A stretch of DNA of 64,000 bases from Chlorocebus sabaeus (lineage: Eukaryota; Chordata; Mammalia; Primates; Cercopithecidae): the NCBI RefSeq assembly GCF_047675955.1, contig NC_132923.1, forward strand, positions 87,827,637-87,891,636, given 5' to 3'. Under the pieces are notes generated by a model. That model worked only from the letters and a program-made list of their open reading frames with translations, was not told the origin of the DNA and searched no databases. Below are positions 1-10,989 of this stretch, piece by piece. A program made the translations under genes and the position numbers. Position 1 is the first letter of the stretch, and every line of letters begins with the position of its first letter.

Positions 1-1545
1 GCTGCTAATCAATGCAATTTAGCCATTGCTTTGTCGAGTGACCTTGAGATCTTGTTTAAAAGGACATATTTCTATGTGACTAGATCAGTCAGGTTCATTT
101 AGGGAAACAAAACTACACTAAACATTTCAACAGAAGGGCTTAGTATATGGAAAATGTTACTAGAATGGAGGACTAAAGGAGGAAAAAAGGACATTACAAT
201 AACTCAGGGACAATTGCAGGAAGCTGTTGTCACCGGAAGCATTAGGGAACAAAAGGAGCAAGTGGGAGTTATCAGGACCTAGGAGCTTAGAGAGGGACTC
301 TGCGGCACTGGATTCAGACTTCTGAGGAGAGGGCATTGCCTGTCTGTGGCTGGTACCTCTGAGAGGACATAAAGAGGCTGGTTCTAGGAGTACCAAAAGA
401 AGCTGGAAGCTGGACCCAACAGCTACTTCTGGGGTTTAACTCATAGAAACACAAAGCAGAAAAATAATCTCTTTTCTCCTCCTACTGCCTTCCAGTTTCT
501 CTTTAGTTATTGGCAGAACCTAACAGGAAGACAAATAACAAAGACATCTGGGAAATGTAATTTGCAGTAACACGCAACAGAGTGAAAAGGATGGATTTAA
601 ATGAGAGACAGTAGGTGAATAACAGACACAGTCCATCCCTCTGGTTACTTACCTATACTCACATTTTTATACATAGTTGACCTTCCAAGCAACAAAATAT
701 GTCAACTTCATGTTTTCACCTTATAAGATGCAACTAATTTTCATATGCATAAATATGTTCTCACCATCTCCTCAAAAGAGTAAGACACAAAGTTCCAATG
801 GCCACTGTATCTGTTTCTAGATAAGGTCATGTTATTTATCTCTGAGCAATGGCTTTTAGTCACAGTCCCCCTTAATAATGTGTAATCTAAAGGCCAACTT
901 GTAAAGGTAACCACCAACACTAAACTTTATATTCTGAAGAGTATGCCTTCTCAGTAAACCTTTATTGGGTTGCTTTATTTTTCCATTAACTTTTGTTATT
1001 GGGCGCAGATGTACTAAAAAGCTTTCCAGATAATCCTCTGGGTTCCAGACTAGTTTTTCTTGCTCCCATTTGTGTCACGACAACTCAATTTTCCTTAGTA
1101 ATTGGGATCAGTCACCCCAGCCAATACAGCAACATGATTCTTTGCCTGTTAGCTTACTAGCATAAGGAACTCTAAATGACCAGTAGTAGCCTTAGCTTCT
1201 ACTTCAATGGAGCCATCATTGTGGTCCCTTAGGAAATAAAACCTCCTAATCCCGCAGAGCCCAAAGTTGTGGGTATGAGAAAGAAAACTTCTGCAAATGG
1301 GTTTTCAGGTATAATATGAGAGGAGCCAATCTCATTTCCACCCTTGGGTCTCAGATGCCTATGTTCTCACTGTGTGAGAAACAGCATCATATGTTAATCA
1401 CTGTTTTAAAGCTTACATTATCTCTTGTCAGAGAACACCCCAAACTTGCAGTTTTCCAACTGGAACTGGAACTGAGACTTTATTAGATCATCTCTATGAG
1501 GTCAACTGCTTCTTGGAAATGAGGCATATATTAAAACAAATATAT
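1..1545. other. Unassigned non-coding sequence
   Basis: AT-leaning sequence with no convincing coding frame or recognised repeat. The stretch 160-560 is less AT-rich and purine-skewed and may be an old interspersed repeat that I cannot name. Confidence 0.4.
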
Positions 1546-1549
1546 TTTT

Positions 1550-1690
1550 TAGACACCATTTTTTATTTTACAGAGGAAGAAGCAGAGGAACAGAAAGGTT
1601 AATAAACAGTCTAAAGTCACAGAGCTTATAACTGGCACAGCCAAAATTAAAATCTAGAGTTCTGACTTGTAGAATTGTACTCAGTAATCA
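1550..1690 (-). mobile_element. MIR SINE fragment
   Basis: The reverse MIR pattern is visible: a degraded 'ttttacagaggaagaagcag' block, then a ggttaat...agtcacagagctt block, then ggcacagcc. The order matches an inverted MIR core. Confidence 0.55.
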
Positions 1691-1724
1691 TGCATTGTTA
1701 GCCTTCCTTATACTTCCTATATAC

Positions 1725-2170
1725 TATCCATGTCTGTTCATTCATCATGCATTCAAAAATGTTTATTGAGCATCTACTATGTTCCAGGCACATTAGGGAC
1801 AGTATTGGTTTAGGGACACTGTAGAAAACACTGCAGAAGAAAATCTGTGGGTTCCTAGGGATACTTTCTAGTGGAGAGACAATAAAAATATTGATAAGTG
1901 AAATATATGCAAGGTTTGTGATACATGCTGAAGAAAGGAAAAAGATAGTGAGGGTAATATAATATCTGGAAAGAGTGTGCAACTTTAGGTGGGATGGTCT
2001 TTAGAAGGTCTCAAAAAGAAGGGGATATTGGAGTTAAGACTAAAGGTTGAGGAGGAATGAGCCCTTTGTTTCTGTGGGGGAAGAGCATTCCAGGCAGAGA
2101 GAATGGCAAGTGCAAAGGTCCAGAGATGCATGCTTGACATATTCTAGGAACTGCAAGGATAAGACCAATA
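1725..2170 (-). mobile_element. L2 LINE 3' region
   Basis: Opens with the inverted L2 tail (attcatcatgcattc, aaaatgtttattgagca, tactatgttccaggca). It ends near 2085-2150 with 'agcattccaggcagagagaa' and gcaagtgcaaaggtccagag, which belong to the inverted L2 3' region. About 445 bp, heavily diverged and non-coding. Confidence 0.75.
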
Positions 2171-2625
2171 AATATTATATGCATGAGGCTGTCACTGCTA
2201 TATCTTTGCACCAAAATGAGTATGTTTGTCAGAATGAATGCTGTGTAGGATACCATAGGTAAATAAGACATTCTATTAATATAACCCATGGATGATGGTG
2301 CTAGAAGAAGCATTAGTATAGAAAAAGCAGATTCAAATCCATAATAAATGTGCTCTGCAGTGAGGATAAATCACTGCCCCTTCATTATGGAAGGAGTATA
2401 CTATAATCATTCTGCCACCAAATGACTGGCTGGGCAATGGTAACACATCAGAGAATCAGTATTGGTCTCTACTACTGGCAGATGCGATATTCAGGAAAAG
2501 TCCAAGTTGTGTAGCCTGCTGCCATGGCCTCTTTTTATATTGATCCATCAAGCCAGAATTAGGAAGGCTGGATAAGGAGACTAACTGACATCCAAGGTAT
2601 ACATTATTTTATCTACACGATATTT
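2171..2625. other. Unassigned non-coding sequence
   Basis: Nothing recognisable beyond the end of the L2 fragment. The short frames on both strands here share no family features. Confidence 0.35.
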
Positions 2626-2629
2626 GGGA

Positions 2630-4240
2630 ACCCCCTCTAAGTGGGTACTCTTTTGTTAGATTTACGTAAAATATAAAACATTCACACTCTTTCCATCCCA
2701 ATAGTTCCATTGTCAAATGTATTGCTGAGATCTCCTTGATAACAATATTCCAATCTTCTTCATTCCAAGTTTCTGATCATCTAGCAAAACCATTAGGCCG
2801 TTAATAAGGGAAGACCTGTACTTCTGGCCATCTCTCCGTTCAAACAAAGTGTACAACCAAATGTTCTGCGTGAAGTTCTGAGCACTGGAAAAATTCCCCG
2901 TTACTATTATCTTTCAGGGATACCTCTGATTTGGGAACTATAAAACTATAGCTATCCACTTCTGATTGATACCAGCATACCATGCAGATTTTTTATTCCT
3001 CAATCAGTTCCACAGAATTTCCTTTGAAGTCGTAGTGTGAACTAAAGGAAAAGAAACAGTGCTACAGGAAAAAATGCTCTAGGAATCCAACTTACCTGTT
3101 CATGCAACTTACTTGCATCTTCATATCTATTAGAACCTTGTATGCCACTATACCACTTACACCATTTTCACTTGTTGGTAGATAGTAGGCTCAATATTAT
3201 GGCTTCCTGGGAGTCAGATTATACTTGGGTCATGAGGAACAATTCAGGCCACGTAATCACTTGATGTCCCAGAGTCAGATATTTCATTTTATCAGGGTTT
3301 ACAACACAACTAGCAGCTGTTTCTCAAAATAAGATAGTTGAGATGGTTTTCTCTTACCTATAGGAATCTTCTGTGTGGTTTACCTACTGGAGCTTCATAG
3401 AGCATCCCTATTGACCACAGTAATTTTGGGTCTCTTGGGTCATAAGGTCCAAACCAGAGCAACTTTCATTGTAGTCTGGACCTACTGCACAGTCTTCTCT
3501 TTCTGTGGGCTCCACCAAAAACTGGCAACATTACAGATTATTCAATAAAAGAACAACACAGTCAAATATGGTGCATGTTTCCTTCAAAATCCAGAAAGGC
3601 CCACCTGCCATTGTGCTTCTTTAGTACAAAATATAGCAACTTATTTTTCACTTTGGAGGGGATATTCCAATATTCCCCAGACCCTAGACATTTTTAAATT
3701 TCACTTAAATGATAGGCTCCTGGATTTTTATGAGATTTATCTCTCACTTTCTCACATTCTGTGTCTTTTAAAGCATTTATGGCACTTGCAACTTCCTCCT
3801 TATAATATTGTAGCTGTCAACATAGTGTACCATTGGGACAATCTGTGGGAGTCAAGATAATCAAGAGCTCAGCAGACTAGATTATGATAAAAAAGCAAGA
3901 GAATTGAAAAAGCCCTACAAAAATATAGGAAAGGTATGCTATGGTCCCTGACAAGTAGAATGTTTGCTGTTACTTTGAAAACTGATAAGGGGAAAAGTGT
4001 TTGCCAGATCAATAGTTTATACAAGGTGCCAGAAATAGGAATTATTTAATATTTAGCCAGTAAATATATCCAGAATAACAACTGTAATTAGAGTCACCAC
4101 CTATTTAAATGTATAGTATTTTATAGTCATTCTCCAAGATTCATCCAATTACTTCACTCAACAAATAGGTGAGTCAAATGGGGAAGTAATAAGAATGTCT
4201 ATAGACTCATGTAGGCTTTGGTTCATAAATTTCTCCTCTA
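2630..4240 (-). pseudogene. ERVL-type endogenous retrovirus pol remnant
   Basis: On the reverse strand the sequence reads in broken pieces like class III (ERVL) pol: the reverse transcriptase end near 3790-3860, the RT/RNase H connection near 3300-3340 (FEKQLLVV visible) and an RNase H-like piece near 2820-2890 (ELHAEHLVVHFV followed at once by a stop). The position of the RT catalytic YxDD box reads YVDS. Frames shift and stop throughout, so no protein can be made. No flanking LTR is recognised, so this is an internal fragment. The family assignment is by pattern recognition; the 4.0-4.24 kb end is the least certain. Confidence 0.65.
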
Positions 4241-5790
4241 TCAAGCTTTTTTAAAAATAAAATTTATGGGAATCTAACTAGACTTTGTGGATGAAATATA
4301 GGATGTGGCATTTCTCATCACTGTGTTCATATCTCCTCCTCAGGTCTATAACAGGAGGCTAAGTTGTACGCTTCTCCCAGTGTGGCAGCCAGCAGAGTAC
4401 TTCTCATGCAAGAACTGTAACTGACTGAGGGTCCCAGCTGCTGTGCTGAAATCTACTACTGCATTTGCACAGAGGAAACACATTCCATACGCTGCCCCCC
4501 AAAAAAACTCAGCTTAGCTGGGATATTAAGGCTGTCCTATTCCTGGGGTAATGGGGGACTCTTCTGAAAGACAAACTTGGCTCAAGCTCTCTCTCTGTTG
4601 GCCTTGTCTATCTTTCCTTAGAACTACACTGCAGTCTAGGACACTTCTATCTAAACTTTCATCCTTCTTTCCCTTTATCCTTCACTCAAGGTCATACCCT
4701 TGAGTACCTACATCATATCTGACTGCAGTCCCAGCCTCTCACAGGTCCTTCCTCATTTGCTCTCACAGCCATTTCCCAAAGTAAATTTATTGCACATATA
4801 GGCTGTTTGATGTCAGATTTTCAGAGCCCCTGAACTAACATATCCAGTCTGTGATGTACTGAGATGGGATCTTCTCTAACCTACACTACTTTGTTCTCTA
4901 TAGCACATTAAATAAACAAGCACACAAAACCCCAATGCTACTATCTCTAATAACCCTGTTACCATGTCTTGTTTGTCATGCTTGACTACATGGTTTTACA
5001 AGTGTAGATGACAGTTCCTGGGATGCAGCATACCATAATCAGTGCCCTTAAAGTTTTCTGAAAGTTGAAGTCATTGAATAAATGCAGTAAGATATGTCTA
5101 GGGGGAGAAAGGTTTGAGCAGGAATTGAAGATAGAAGTACTTTGGCTGCCTCAAATAGCAATGCTTATGAAATAGAGGAAAGAATGCCAGTTTGCTGCCT
5201 GGTATAGCTCTTGAGCCCCATAGATAGTGGTCTAGGGATGAATTGGGGTTTTTTTCCCACCTTCTTTCAGTGGAAGGCCCTATTCTATTTCTTGAGACAA
5301 AGCATAAGTAGGCCACTAACTGTTTTCTTTAGCCCAGCTCTGGCAGTACTAGAGTTCATAGAAGTAACTCCCAGTTTCTAGCAATAGATTGTCATTCTAA
5401 TTGTGGTTATTGTAAATTATTGTTATTTCTTTGTCTTTCCTGTATGTTTTATTAGGAAGTTGGAAGAGGCTGTAGTAGAGCAATTCACCCTAAAATCTGA
5501 TATGTACACAGTTAATTGGCCAGGAAATAGATTCAAATATATTATAAAGATAACTTTATTTTTCATGCCTTAATTCAAATAGATGGCTTGGCATTTTAAA
5601 ATTATAGCCATGAATAGTCATGGGACTATCATCACAACAACCTCGTGAAAATCTAGATTTCACTTAGTGAAATTTACATCAATTAAATAAGAAAAAGAAT
5701 TTGCTTGAGGGCATCCCAAGCATTATGCTGTAAACTTTATTCTGTTGTACATATTTCCCAACACTCACACACTTGCACATACTACACACT
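4241..5790. other. Unassigned non-coding sequence
   Basis: Repeat-poor by eye. The only simple-sequence feature is a C-run followed by an A-run at about 4494-4507. An 8-bp stem (actcaagg) with a short loop occurs near 4685-4706. No gene signals seen. Confidence 0.35.
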
Positions 5791-5794
5791 ACAG

Positions 5795-5925
5795 ACTAGA
5801 GATAGAATTAAGTGCTCATGAGAATGTTTTAAATTTGACACAAATTTGGGCCAGTTGCTTGATCTATATGAGCCTGGTAATACCTACATCAAATGTTTTA
5901 GGGCTACATAGAATAAGAGTCTTCT
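5795..5925 (+). mobile_element. MIR SINE fragment
   Basis: Contains 'tttgggccagttgcttgatc' followed by 'atgagcctggtaatacctac', the decayed MIR core in forward order. Confidence 0.45.
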
Positions 5926-6224
5926 AATTGTTCCTGTTGCAGCCCTTACCACATAAAAAACAGTGGATGCCACCCTCAAATTAGTTATCTTTTCTTTCCA
6001 ATCTAGAATGTATTTTTTTATCCCCAGTGCTTTGGTTTCAAAAATAATATCTGCCAAACACTGAACAATTCTTTCTAACCCCTGTCTTATACTGATCACT
6101 GATCTTGGTCACAGACTGAGCCTCTTAAACATGGCTTCAGGCTGAGCCCTGACCCATAGGCTAACTTCAGGCCAACACTGTCTTTTAAGATAGAGGTTCA
6201 AAGCAGAGATATATGAATCAGATT

Positions 6225-6395
6225 CTAGCTATGCTGTAAGAAAGTCACGTACCTCAGGCAAATTATTTAACCTTTCTTCACCTATAAAATGGGATAACGA
6301 TGCCTACCCCACAGGATTGAGAATGAAATGAGGGACTGCCTTTAAAGGATACTAGTCAGCGTCTAGAATAGAGTAGGCATACAAAAAAATAAGCT
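6225..6395 (+). mobile_element. MIR SINE
   Basis: Forward MIR core: caggcaaattatttaacc, 'cttcacctataaaatgggat' and tacccca...aggattgag, ending with a decayed 'cacagtgcctggcacatag' counterpart (gtctagaatagagtagg). Confidence 0.7.
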
Positions 6396-6689
6396 AAAAA
6401 TAAGACACGACTGAATCCTTATTCTGTCCATGTACTGAGACCTAAACTGGGATCATGTCTGAGTCCTCATCCTCCTATTTCACACTTCATGTTATTTCAT
6501 GATTTTACTTATAATTACCATATGAGACGATACATATGGACTAAGTCCATATCCCCCAACTTGACCATCTCCCTTCAGCTTCCCTACCTCTGTTGCACTC
6601 AGTCCAGCTTTCCATAATGAAAGCAACTAGGCATGGGGACTTGTCATGAAAAAAGCACCTTGGTACAAAGTGAGGTAAGTTTAGAGCTA

Positions 6690-6855
6690 GAAAGTGCTTA
6701 GAGACTGTTTATTTTAAAATGAGGAAACTAGTGTCCAAGAAGGGGAATTACTGACCCATAGTCATGCAGGACGAAGGCACAAACACAAGCCTTGATCATT
6801 CTCTCAATGCAGAGATCTTGCCCAGCATCATCAGAGGCCAGCATAGATGGAGAAA
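6690..6855 (-). mobile_element. MIR/L3-like old repeat fragment
   Basis: Has 'agagctagaaagtgcttaga' then 'tttaaaatgaggaaactagt' and 'aattactgacccatagtcat', the layout of an inverted MIR-class or CR1/L3-class repeat. The subfamily is not resolvable by eye. Confidence 0.4.
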
Positions 6856-7004
6856 CACCAGGTAGAGAAGAGTGCTACCGCTGCCTTTTAGGTTCCTAGA
6901 GATTGGGTGCACTGCCCCAGTCTATTCAAAGGAGCCAAGTCTTTGTATACTGGTGTCAGTGCATGAGGTTCACAAGCCAAACAAACTGCCCACTAGCCAC
7001 ATAC

Positions 7005-7378
7005 ACTTTTTTTGAGGTTTATGTACAGTAAAATACACTGAATTTAAGCATTTGATTCCATGGGCATTGATAATGTATACGTCTTTGTAACCATCCCTAC
7101 CAATATTTAGAATATTTTTATCACCTCAGAAAGTTCTTCTGATATTCATTGTCTGCCCCTCCATAGGCAACCACTTTTGATTCCATTGCTGCATATTAGT
7201 TTTGTCTGTTCTTAAACTTTATATAAATACTTCGTATAAATATAAATGGAGTCAAAGAGTATGAACTCTTTTATATCTGACTTATTTAAGTCAACCATTC
7301 ATATTATTGAATATATCAATGGTTTTTTCTGTTTCTTTTTGCCCTCAATACTATTTCATCATGTGTATATATCAAAGA
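7005..7378 (-). mobile_element. L1M-type LINE 3' fragment
   Basis: Matches the inverted 3' region of old mammalian L1: gaggtttatgtacagtaaaata, taaccatccctaccaat, 'atcacctcagaaagttcttc', ggcaaccactttt, 'attagttttgtctgttctta' and atatcaatggttttttctg. About 370 bp. The forward frames at 7246-7501 lie in this fragment and the adjacent MER1B and are not genes. Confidence 0.7.
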
Positions 7379-7379
7379 A

Positions 7380-7723
7380 GAGTGGTCCCCAATCTTTTTG
7401 GCACCAGGGACTGTTTTTTTGGAAGAGAATTTTTCCACTGGGGGTGGTGGGGGAGATGGTTTCAGGATAAAACTGTTCCACCTCAGATCATCAGGCATTA
7501 GATTCTCATAAGGAGCACACAATCCAGATCCCTCACATGTGCAGTTCACAATAGGGCTCTCACTCCTATGAGAATCTAATGCTGCCGCTGATCTGACAAG
7601 AGGCAGAGCTCAAGCAGTTATTCTCACTCCTTGCCCACTGTCCCACCTCCTGCTGTGTTGACTGGTTCCTTACAGGCCATGGCCCAGTACCTGCCCAAGG
7701 CCGGGAGGTTGGGGACCGCTGCC
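7380..7723 (+). mobile_element. MER1B (hAT-Charlie) non-autonomous DNA transposon
   Basis: Terminal inverted repeats are visible: gtggtccccaatcttttt at the left and ggttggggaccgctg at the right. Internal 'atcaggcattagattctcat' and its inverted partner 'atgagaatctaatgctgccg' are typical of MER1. About 340 bp fits the MER1B length. Flanking 8-mers tcaaagaa and ccatagaa agree at 6 of 8 positions, compatible with a decayed hAT target duplication. It interrupts the L1M fragment to its left. Confidence 0.85.
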
Positions 7724-7734
7724 ATAGAATATAC

Positions 7735-7905
7735 AATAGGGGTTACATACCAAATCTACTGACTACTGAGTGACTTTGGGTAAGTCATTTAACCATTTTA
7801 AGCTTCAGTTTCCTCATCTGTAAAATGGGAATGATATAGTATGCCTCTCAGAGTTAGATGTATACCATCCCTGAGACATAGTATGTGCTCAGTACAGGCA
7901 GTTGT
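7735..7905 (+). mobile_element. MIR SINE
   Basis: Well-preserved forward core: gactttgggtaagtcattt, 'cttcagtttcctcatctgta' and aaatgggaatgat, with the 3' part gagacatagtatgtgctca. Confidence 0.85.
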
Positions 7906-7924
7906 AATCATAGAACCTCTGTAC

Positions 7925-8060
7925 ACTTGTTATTCTGGAGGTTACTGTGTCCAACCTCTGTATTTTTTCAGATGAGGACAGAGAGACCCACGGCCTTTCT
8001 GCTGGAAGTAGCACTCAGAGCCTCTTGATGCTCTGCACTGTGCTTGTTCCACTACCCCAC
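7925..8060 (-). mobile_element. MIR/L3-like old repeat fragment
   Basis: Contains ttttttcagatgaggacagagag and later 'ctctgcactgtgcttgttcc', recalling an inverted MIR-class element. The middle is too diverged for a firm call. Confidence 0.35.
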
Positions 8061-8675
8061 ATATATGTTGCAGAAAGGCCTTGTTAGGCTACTCCAAATA
8101 GTATGCAACTGAAAAGTGCTTTTTTTTCTGAGGACTGTCAAAATACTTTCCTGATGAGAACCTAAATAAATAGTTTTCTGAAACCTTTCAGATTTTTTAA
8201 TAAGTCAAAATACACTTTTCTGACAGCATAATTGCTTTTCATAGTGGGGCCTTAAATCTGCACTATAAAAGAATAATGCAACAGTAGATCATTTGTGAAA
8301 ACTTAATGAAAATGGAGTTAGGAAACCTCAGAGTCACTAGACCTTGAAATTCACTTTCAGAAACTAATTTGCAGTAAATGCATGAGAAACATATTTAGAC
8401 ATGATAAACTTCCAGGCTGGTGCTAGGCAGGTGTGGAAGTTTATCTTGATTAACTCCTTTGTTTTAATTAATGCCAAAGAGCAAAGTGTGGGGATCTGGA
8501 ATTCTGTCAGCGGGAGCCATTTTGAAAGGAACCATCAGGCATTTCTATGTTCCGAATCAACTCGGCAGGGCTGCAGTGCTGTGAAGGATTTTTGTGAGGC
8601 TTTCCAAGGCACCACATTTGCTTCTCTCCTTTCTGGTGCTGACCTCATTAATAACAGCAATTAAGTCTACTGCTT
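8061..8675. other. Unique sequence; candidate conserved non-coding island
   Basis: No interspersed repeat recognised. 8440-8500 holds TCF/SOX-like cctttgttt next to homeodomain-like ttaattaat, then a mixed-composition block to 8650 that looks less decayed than the surrounding repeats. The 87-codon frame at 8401-8664 has no family features. Function is inferred only from word content. Confidence 0.35.
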
Positions 8676-8679
8676 ATTT

Positions 8680-8937
8680 AGAGACAGTTCACCACAATGG
8701 ATAAGTGAACACGATATGGAGTCACACTACCTGGCTGAAATCCTAACTCTGTCATTTTCAATCTGTAGGATCTTAGGCAAGTAATTTAACTTTCATGTGC
8801 CTCAGTTTTCCTATCCATAAAAATGGGATAAGAAGAGTCCTCAAAGAGTTGTCTCAAAGATTAAATGAATTAATACACGTAATATGCTTAGAATCTGCCT
8901 AGCACATGTGTTTGGTGAATGTTAGCTGTTGTTATTT
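8680..8937 (+). mobile_element. MIR SINE, near full length
   Basis: Nearly the whole MIR in order: a 5' tRNA-like part (atggataagtgaacacgata, gagtcac), cctggctgaaatcc, 'tcttaggcaagtaatttaac', 'cctcagttttcctatccata', 'aagattaaatgaattaatac' and a 'cctagcacatgtgtttggtg' end with gttgttatt. Confidence 0.9.
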
Positions 8938-8939
8938 TG

Positions 8940-9080
8940 TCAATTATCATGTGCCAGAAATGAGTGAAAGAACCTTGCATGCATCTTTGAATTGAACCAT
9001 TATAATAATCCTGTAGGGTAGATACTATTACAACAATCCTATAGGGGAGACTGGCCCTAGATGCTGAAGGAGGCTGCTTG
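8940..9080 (-). mobile_element. MIR SINE fragment
   Basis: Starts with tatcatgtgccagaaatg and continues with 'aatcctgtagggtagatact' and attac, the inverted MIR 3' half. It sits tail to tail with the forward MIR on its left. Confidence 0.6.
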
Positions 9081-9183
9081 TCTAGTTATCATTCTGGCTA
9101 ATGATGAAATCTACTACATTTATATGTTTGGGGCACCTAATGGCCCAACAAAGGAAGGGTATATTTTCCTAAGAATTTAGAAA

Positions 9184-9240
9184 ACAAGGAAAAAAGGAAG
9201 GAAGGGGGAGAGAGGGGAAAAGGGAGGGAGGGAGGGTGAA
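9184..9240 (+). repeat. Purine-rich (GGAA/GGGA)n tract
   Basis: An almost pure A/G run of about 55 bp (ggaaggaaggggg, gggagggagggaggg). Such polypurine tracts can adopt triplex-like structures. Confidence 0.85.
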
Positions 9241-9244
9241 AGAC

Positions 9245-9435
9245 TAATACTAATAGTTGAACACTTTACTCTTTTCAAAGCTATCTCATAGATATTTATT
9301 CATTTAATCTTTGCAGATCTCTGTGGGACAAATAGAAATATTTTTATCTGTACTGTAAAGCTGAAGAAATTGAGGATTTCATTGCTAAATTTTTGCAACA
9401 AGATTTTAGAGGAATAAAGTAGCCAATTAAATGGC
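9245..9435 (-). mobile_element. MIR SINE fragment
   Basis: Has tagttgaacactttactctt, 'catttaatctttgcagatct' and 'ctgtaaagctgaagaaattg', an inverted MIR with strong decay. Confidence 0.5.
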
Positions 9436-9439
9436 AGGA

Positions 9440-9600
9440 AGAACTGTGGACTAGCCTTTGAAGAAGGAAACTGCAAAGAGTGCATTTCAGACAAATAGAG
9501 GGCATTGAAGAAGAGAGCAGGCAGAGGAATAACATGAGCAAAGGCTCAGAGAGCTGGCCATGTATAATGCAACTGGGAAATAAGGAGTGTCCGCCATGTA
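9440..9600 (-). mobile_element. L2 LINE fragment
   Basis: agagtgcatttcagacaaata and 'aataacatgagcaaaggctc' match the inverted L2 stretch that follows the tail. Continues directly after the MIR. Confidence 0.5.
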
Positions 9601-9689
9601 TTATGGTATTAGCCAATGTGAATTGGGTGTCTTATACAAACCAAACATATGGAAAGTTCCTAACTTGATGAAAGAGAGACTTTAAAAAG

Positions 9690-9745
9690 AATTAGAAAAA
9701 ATGCTGGAAGAAAAAAGGGAGGGAGAGAGGGAGGGAGAAAGAGAC
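9690..9745 (+). repeat. Purine-rich (GGGA/GA)n tract
   Basis: aaaaaagggagggagagagg and ggagaaagagacc form a second polypurine tract about 500 bp from the first. Confidence 0.8.
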
Positions 9746-10095
9746 CACAGTTGTGGCTGGTGTTTATTTAATTTTATGCTTCAAGATTCTATATTTTCTG
9801 GAAAACCAACAAGACACATGTTTGAATTTAGCTTTTTAAATTGCAAAGTTAAATACATGTTATTTTGGATTCCTAGTCCAAACATTTGCTTGGTATTTTC
9901 TACATATATTCTGTGCTCCAATTGGAGCACATCAAAGTCCGGGTTTCTCTTGATGCTGGGCAGGCTTTCTGCTGAATGCCGTCTGGTTTTCTTAAAATGC
10001 CATCAGGAGGGTGTTGCAAGCTTATGAAAAACAATGCAATTGACTTGGACTGGAAGAAGGTGGTAAAAAATTTGGGAGGCTAAAAAGGGGGCAGC
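9746..10095. other. Unique sequence with perfect palindrome
   Basis: No repeat recognised. A forward frame (9701-10027, 108 codons) spans it but shows no family features. Holds the palindrome annotated at 9912-9931. Confidence 0.35.
9912..9931. promoter_or_regulatory. 20-bp perfect palindrome with back-to-back CCAAT boxes
   Basis: Two 10-base halves (TGTGCTCCAA and its exact complement) meet with no spacer, placing CCAAT and ATTGG centrally. The symmetry is directly visible. A palindromic factor site, for example NF-Y-like, is inference. Confidence 0.5.
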
Positions 10096-10099
10096 ATAT

Positions 10100-10235
10100 A
10101 TAGGTCCCAGGTCCATCTCTGCCATAGACCCACTGTGTGGCCTTAGATAAGTCCTTCCCTTCTAGGACTCAGCTCCTCTATTTATAAAATGAACAGTTTA
10201 GACATTTGAGTTGTTAAGTAAAATGGGAGTGAGAC
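10100..10235 (+). mobile_element. MIR SINE fragment
   Basis: gacccactgtgtggccttag, 'ataagtccttcccttctagg' and 'ctcagctcctctatttataa' give the forward MIR core, ending in aaatgaacag. Confidence 0.7.
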
Positions 10236-10264
10236 AGTTAAGTAATGATATTCAAATATGTCCT

Positions 10265-10620
10265 GATTTCAACTACTTCTCATCTCCTCCATCATTACCA
10301 CAGGCTTAAGCCCTAATCATCTTCTGTCTATTTAGATGCCCCTCTCCTAACAAATCCCTCATTTATGTCCCCACTCCCCTCTGCAGTCTATTAAAATGAG
10401 AGTCTTATAATTTTAAAATGAGAGTCCTATAATTTCATTTTTCTGTTCTTAATCCTTCAGTGGCTTAGCATTCACCTAGAATGAAGTCCAGAACTTTTAC
10501 CATATTGCTCAAGAGGCCACATGTGATCTGGCTCCTAAGTTGCTCTCTTTGTTTATTGCCTGCTATTCTTCTCTTTCCTCACTCTGCTCCAGCACTTTGG
10601 TTTTCTTGTTATTCCTTAGG
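10265..10620 (+). mobile_element. L2 LINE fragment (left part)
   Basis: Forward L2 sequence: 'cttaatccttcagtggctta', 'catgtgatctggctcctaag' and 'ctttcctcactctgctccag'. The same element seems to resume near 10990, with an anomalous segment between. Confidence 0.7.
10391..10434 (+). repeat. 22-bp tandem duplication
   Basis: The unit ttaaaatgagagtc(t/c)tataatt occurs twice back to back with one mismatch, inside the L2 fragment. Confidence 0.9.
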
Positions 10621-10623
10621 ATA

Positions 10624-10730
10624 CTATCCCTAGTTCCTAGGGATAGTTCCTGCTATCTCTGGGAACATTTGTTTCTTCTCATTTGTTCTTAGGGTAGTTC
10701 CTGTTCTCTCTGACAGGGAGATTTCTGATC
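10624..10730. repeat. 10-bp stem hairpin and repeated tagttcct words
   Basis: ctatccctag and ctagggatag pair perfectly around a ttc loop at 10624-10646. The word tagttcct recurs three times to 10700 (tagttcctag, tagttcctgc, tagttcctgt). This block sits where the L2 loses continuity. Confidence 0.75.
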
Positions 10731-10794
10731 CCAGATTTTCACAGTTTACTCTCTTTCTTCATTTAGGTCTGTCAAAGGATAAAACAAAGGCCAT

Positions 10795-10860
10795 CAAGAC
10801 AAACAAGAAAACAAACAAAAAGAAACCCCCAAAACAAATAACAAAAGCACAACAAAGTCA
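10795..10860 (+). repeat. (CAAA)n-like A-rich tract
   Basis: An interrupted A-rich tract: aaacaagaaaacaaacaaaa, ccaaaacaaataacaaaa. Confidence 0.75.
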
Positions 10861-10989
10861 AGTCAGTTAACTTGCCAAAGAAGAAGAAAGTTTCCCTAAT
10901 TGTAAATTAGTAATTCTGAAATGAATGGCTGTGTTCCTTCATATCTGAGATTCTAGAGCATACAGAACAACCCCTTACCTGTAACAAGT

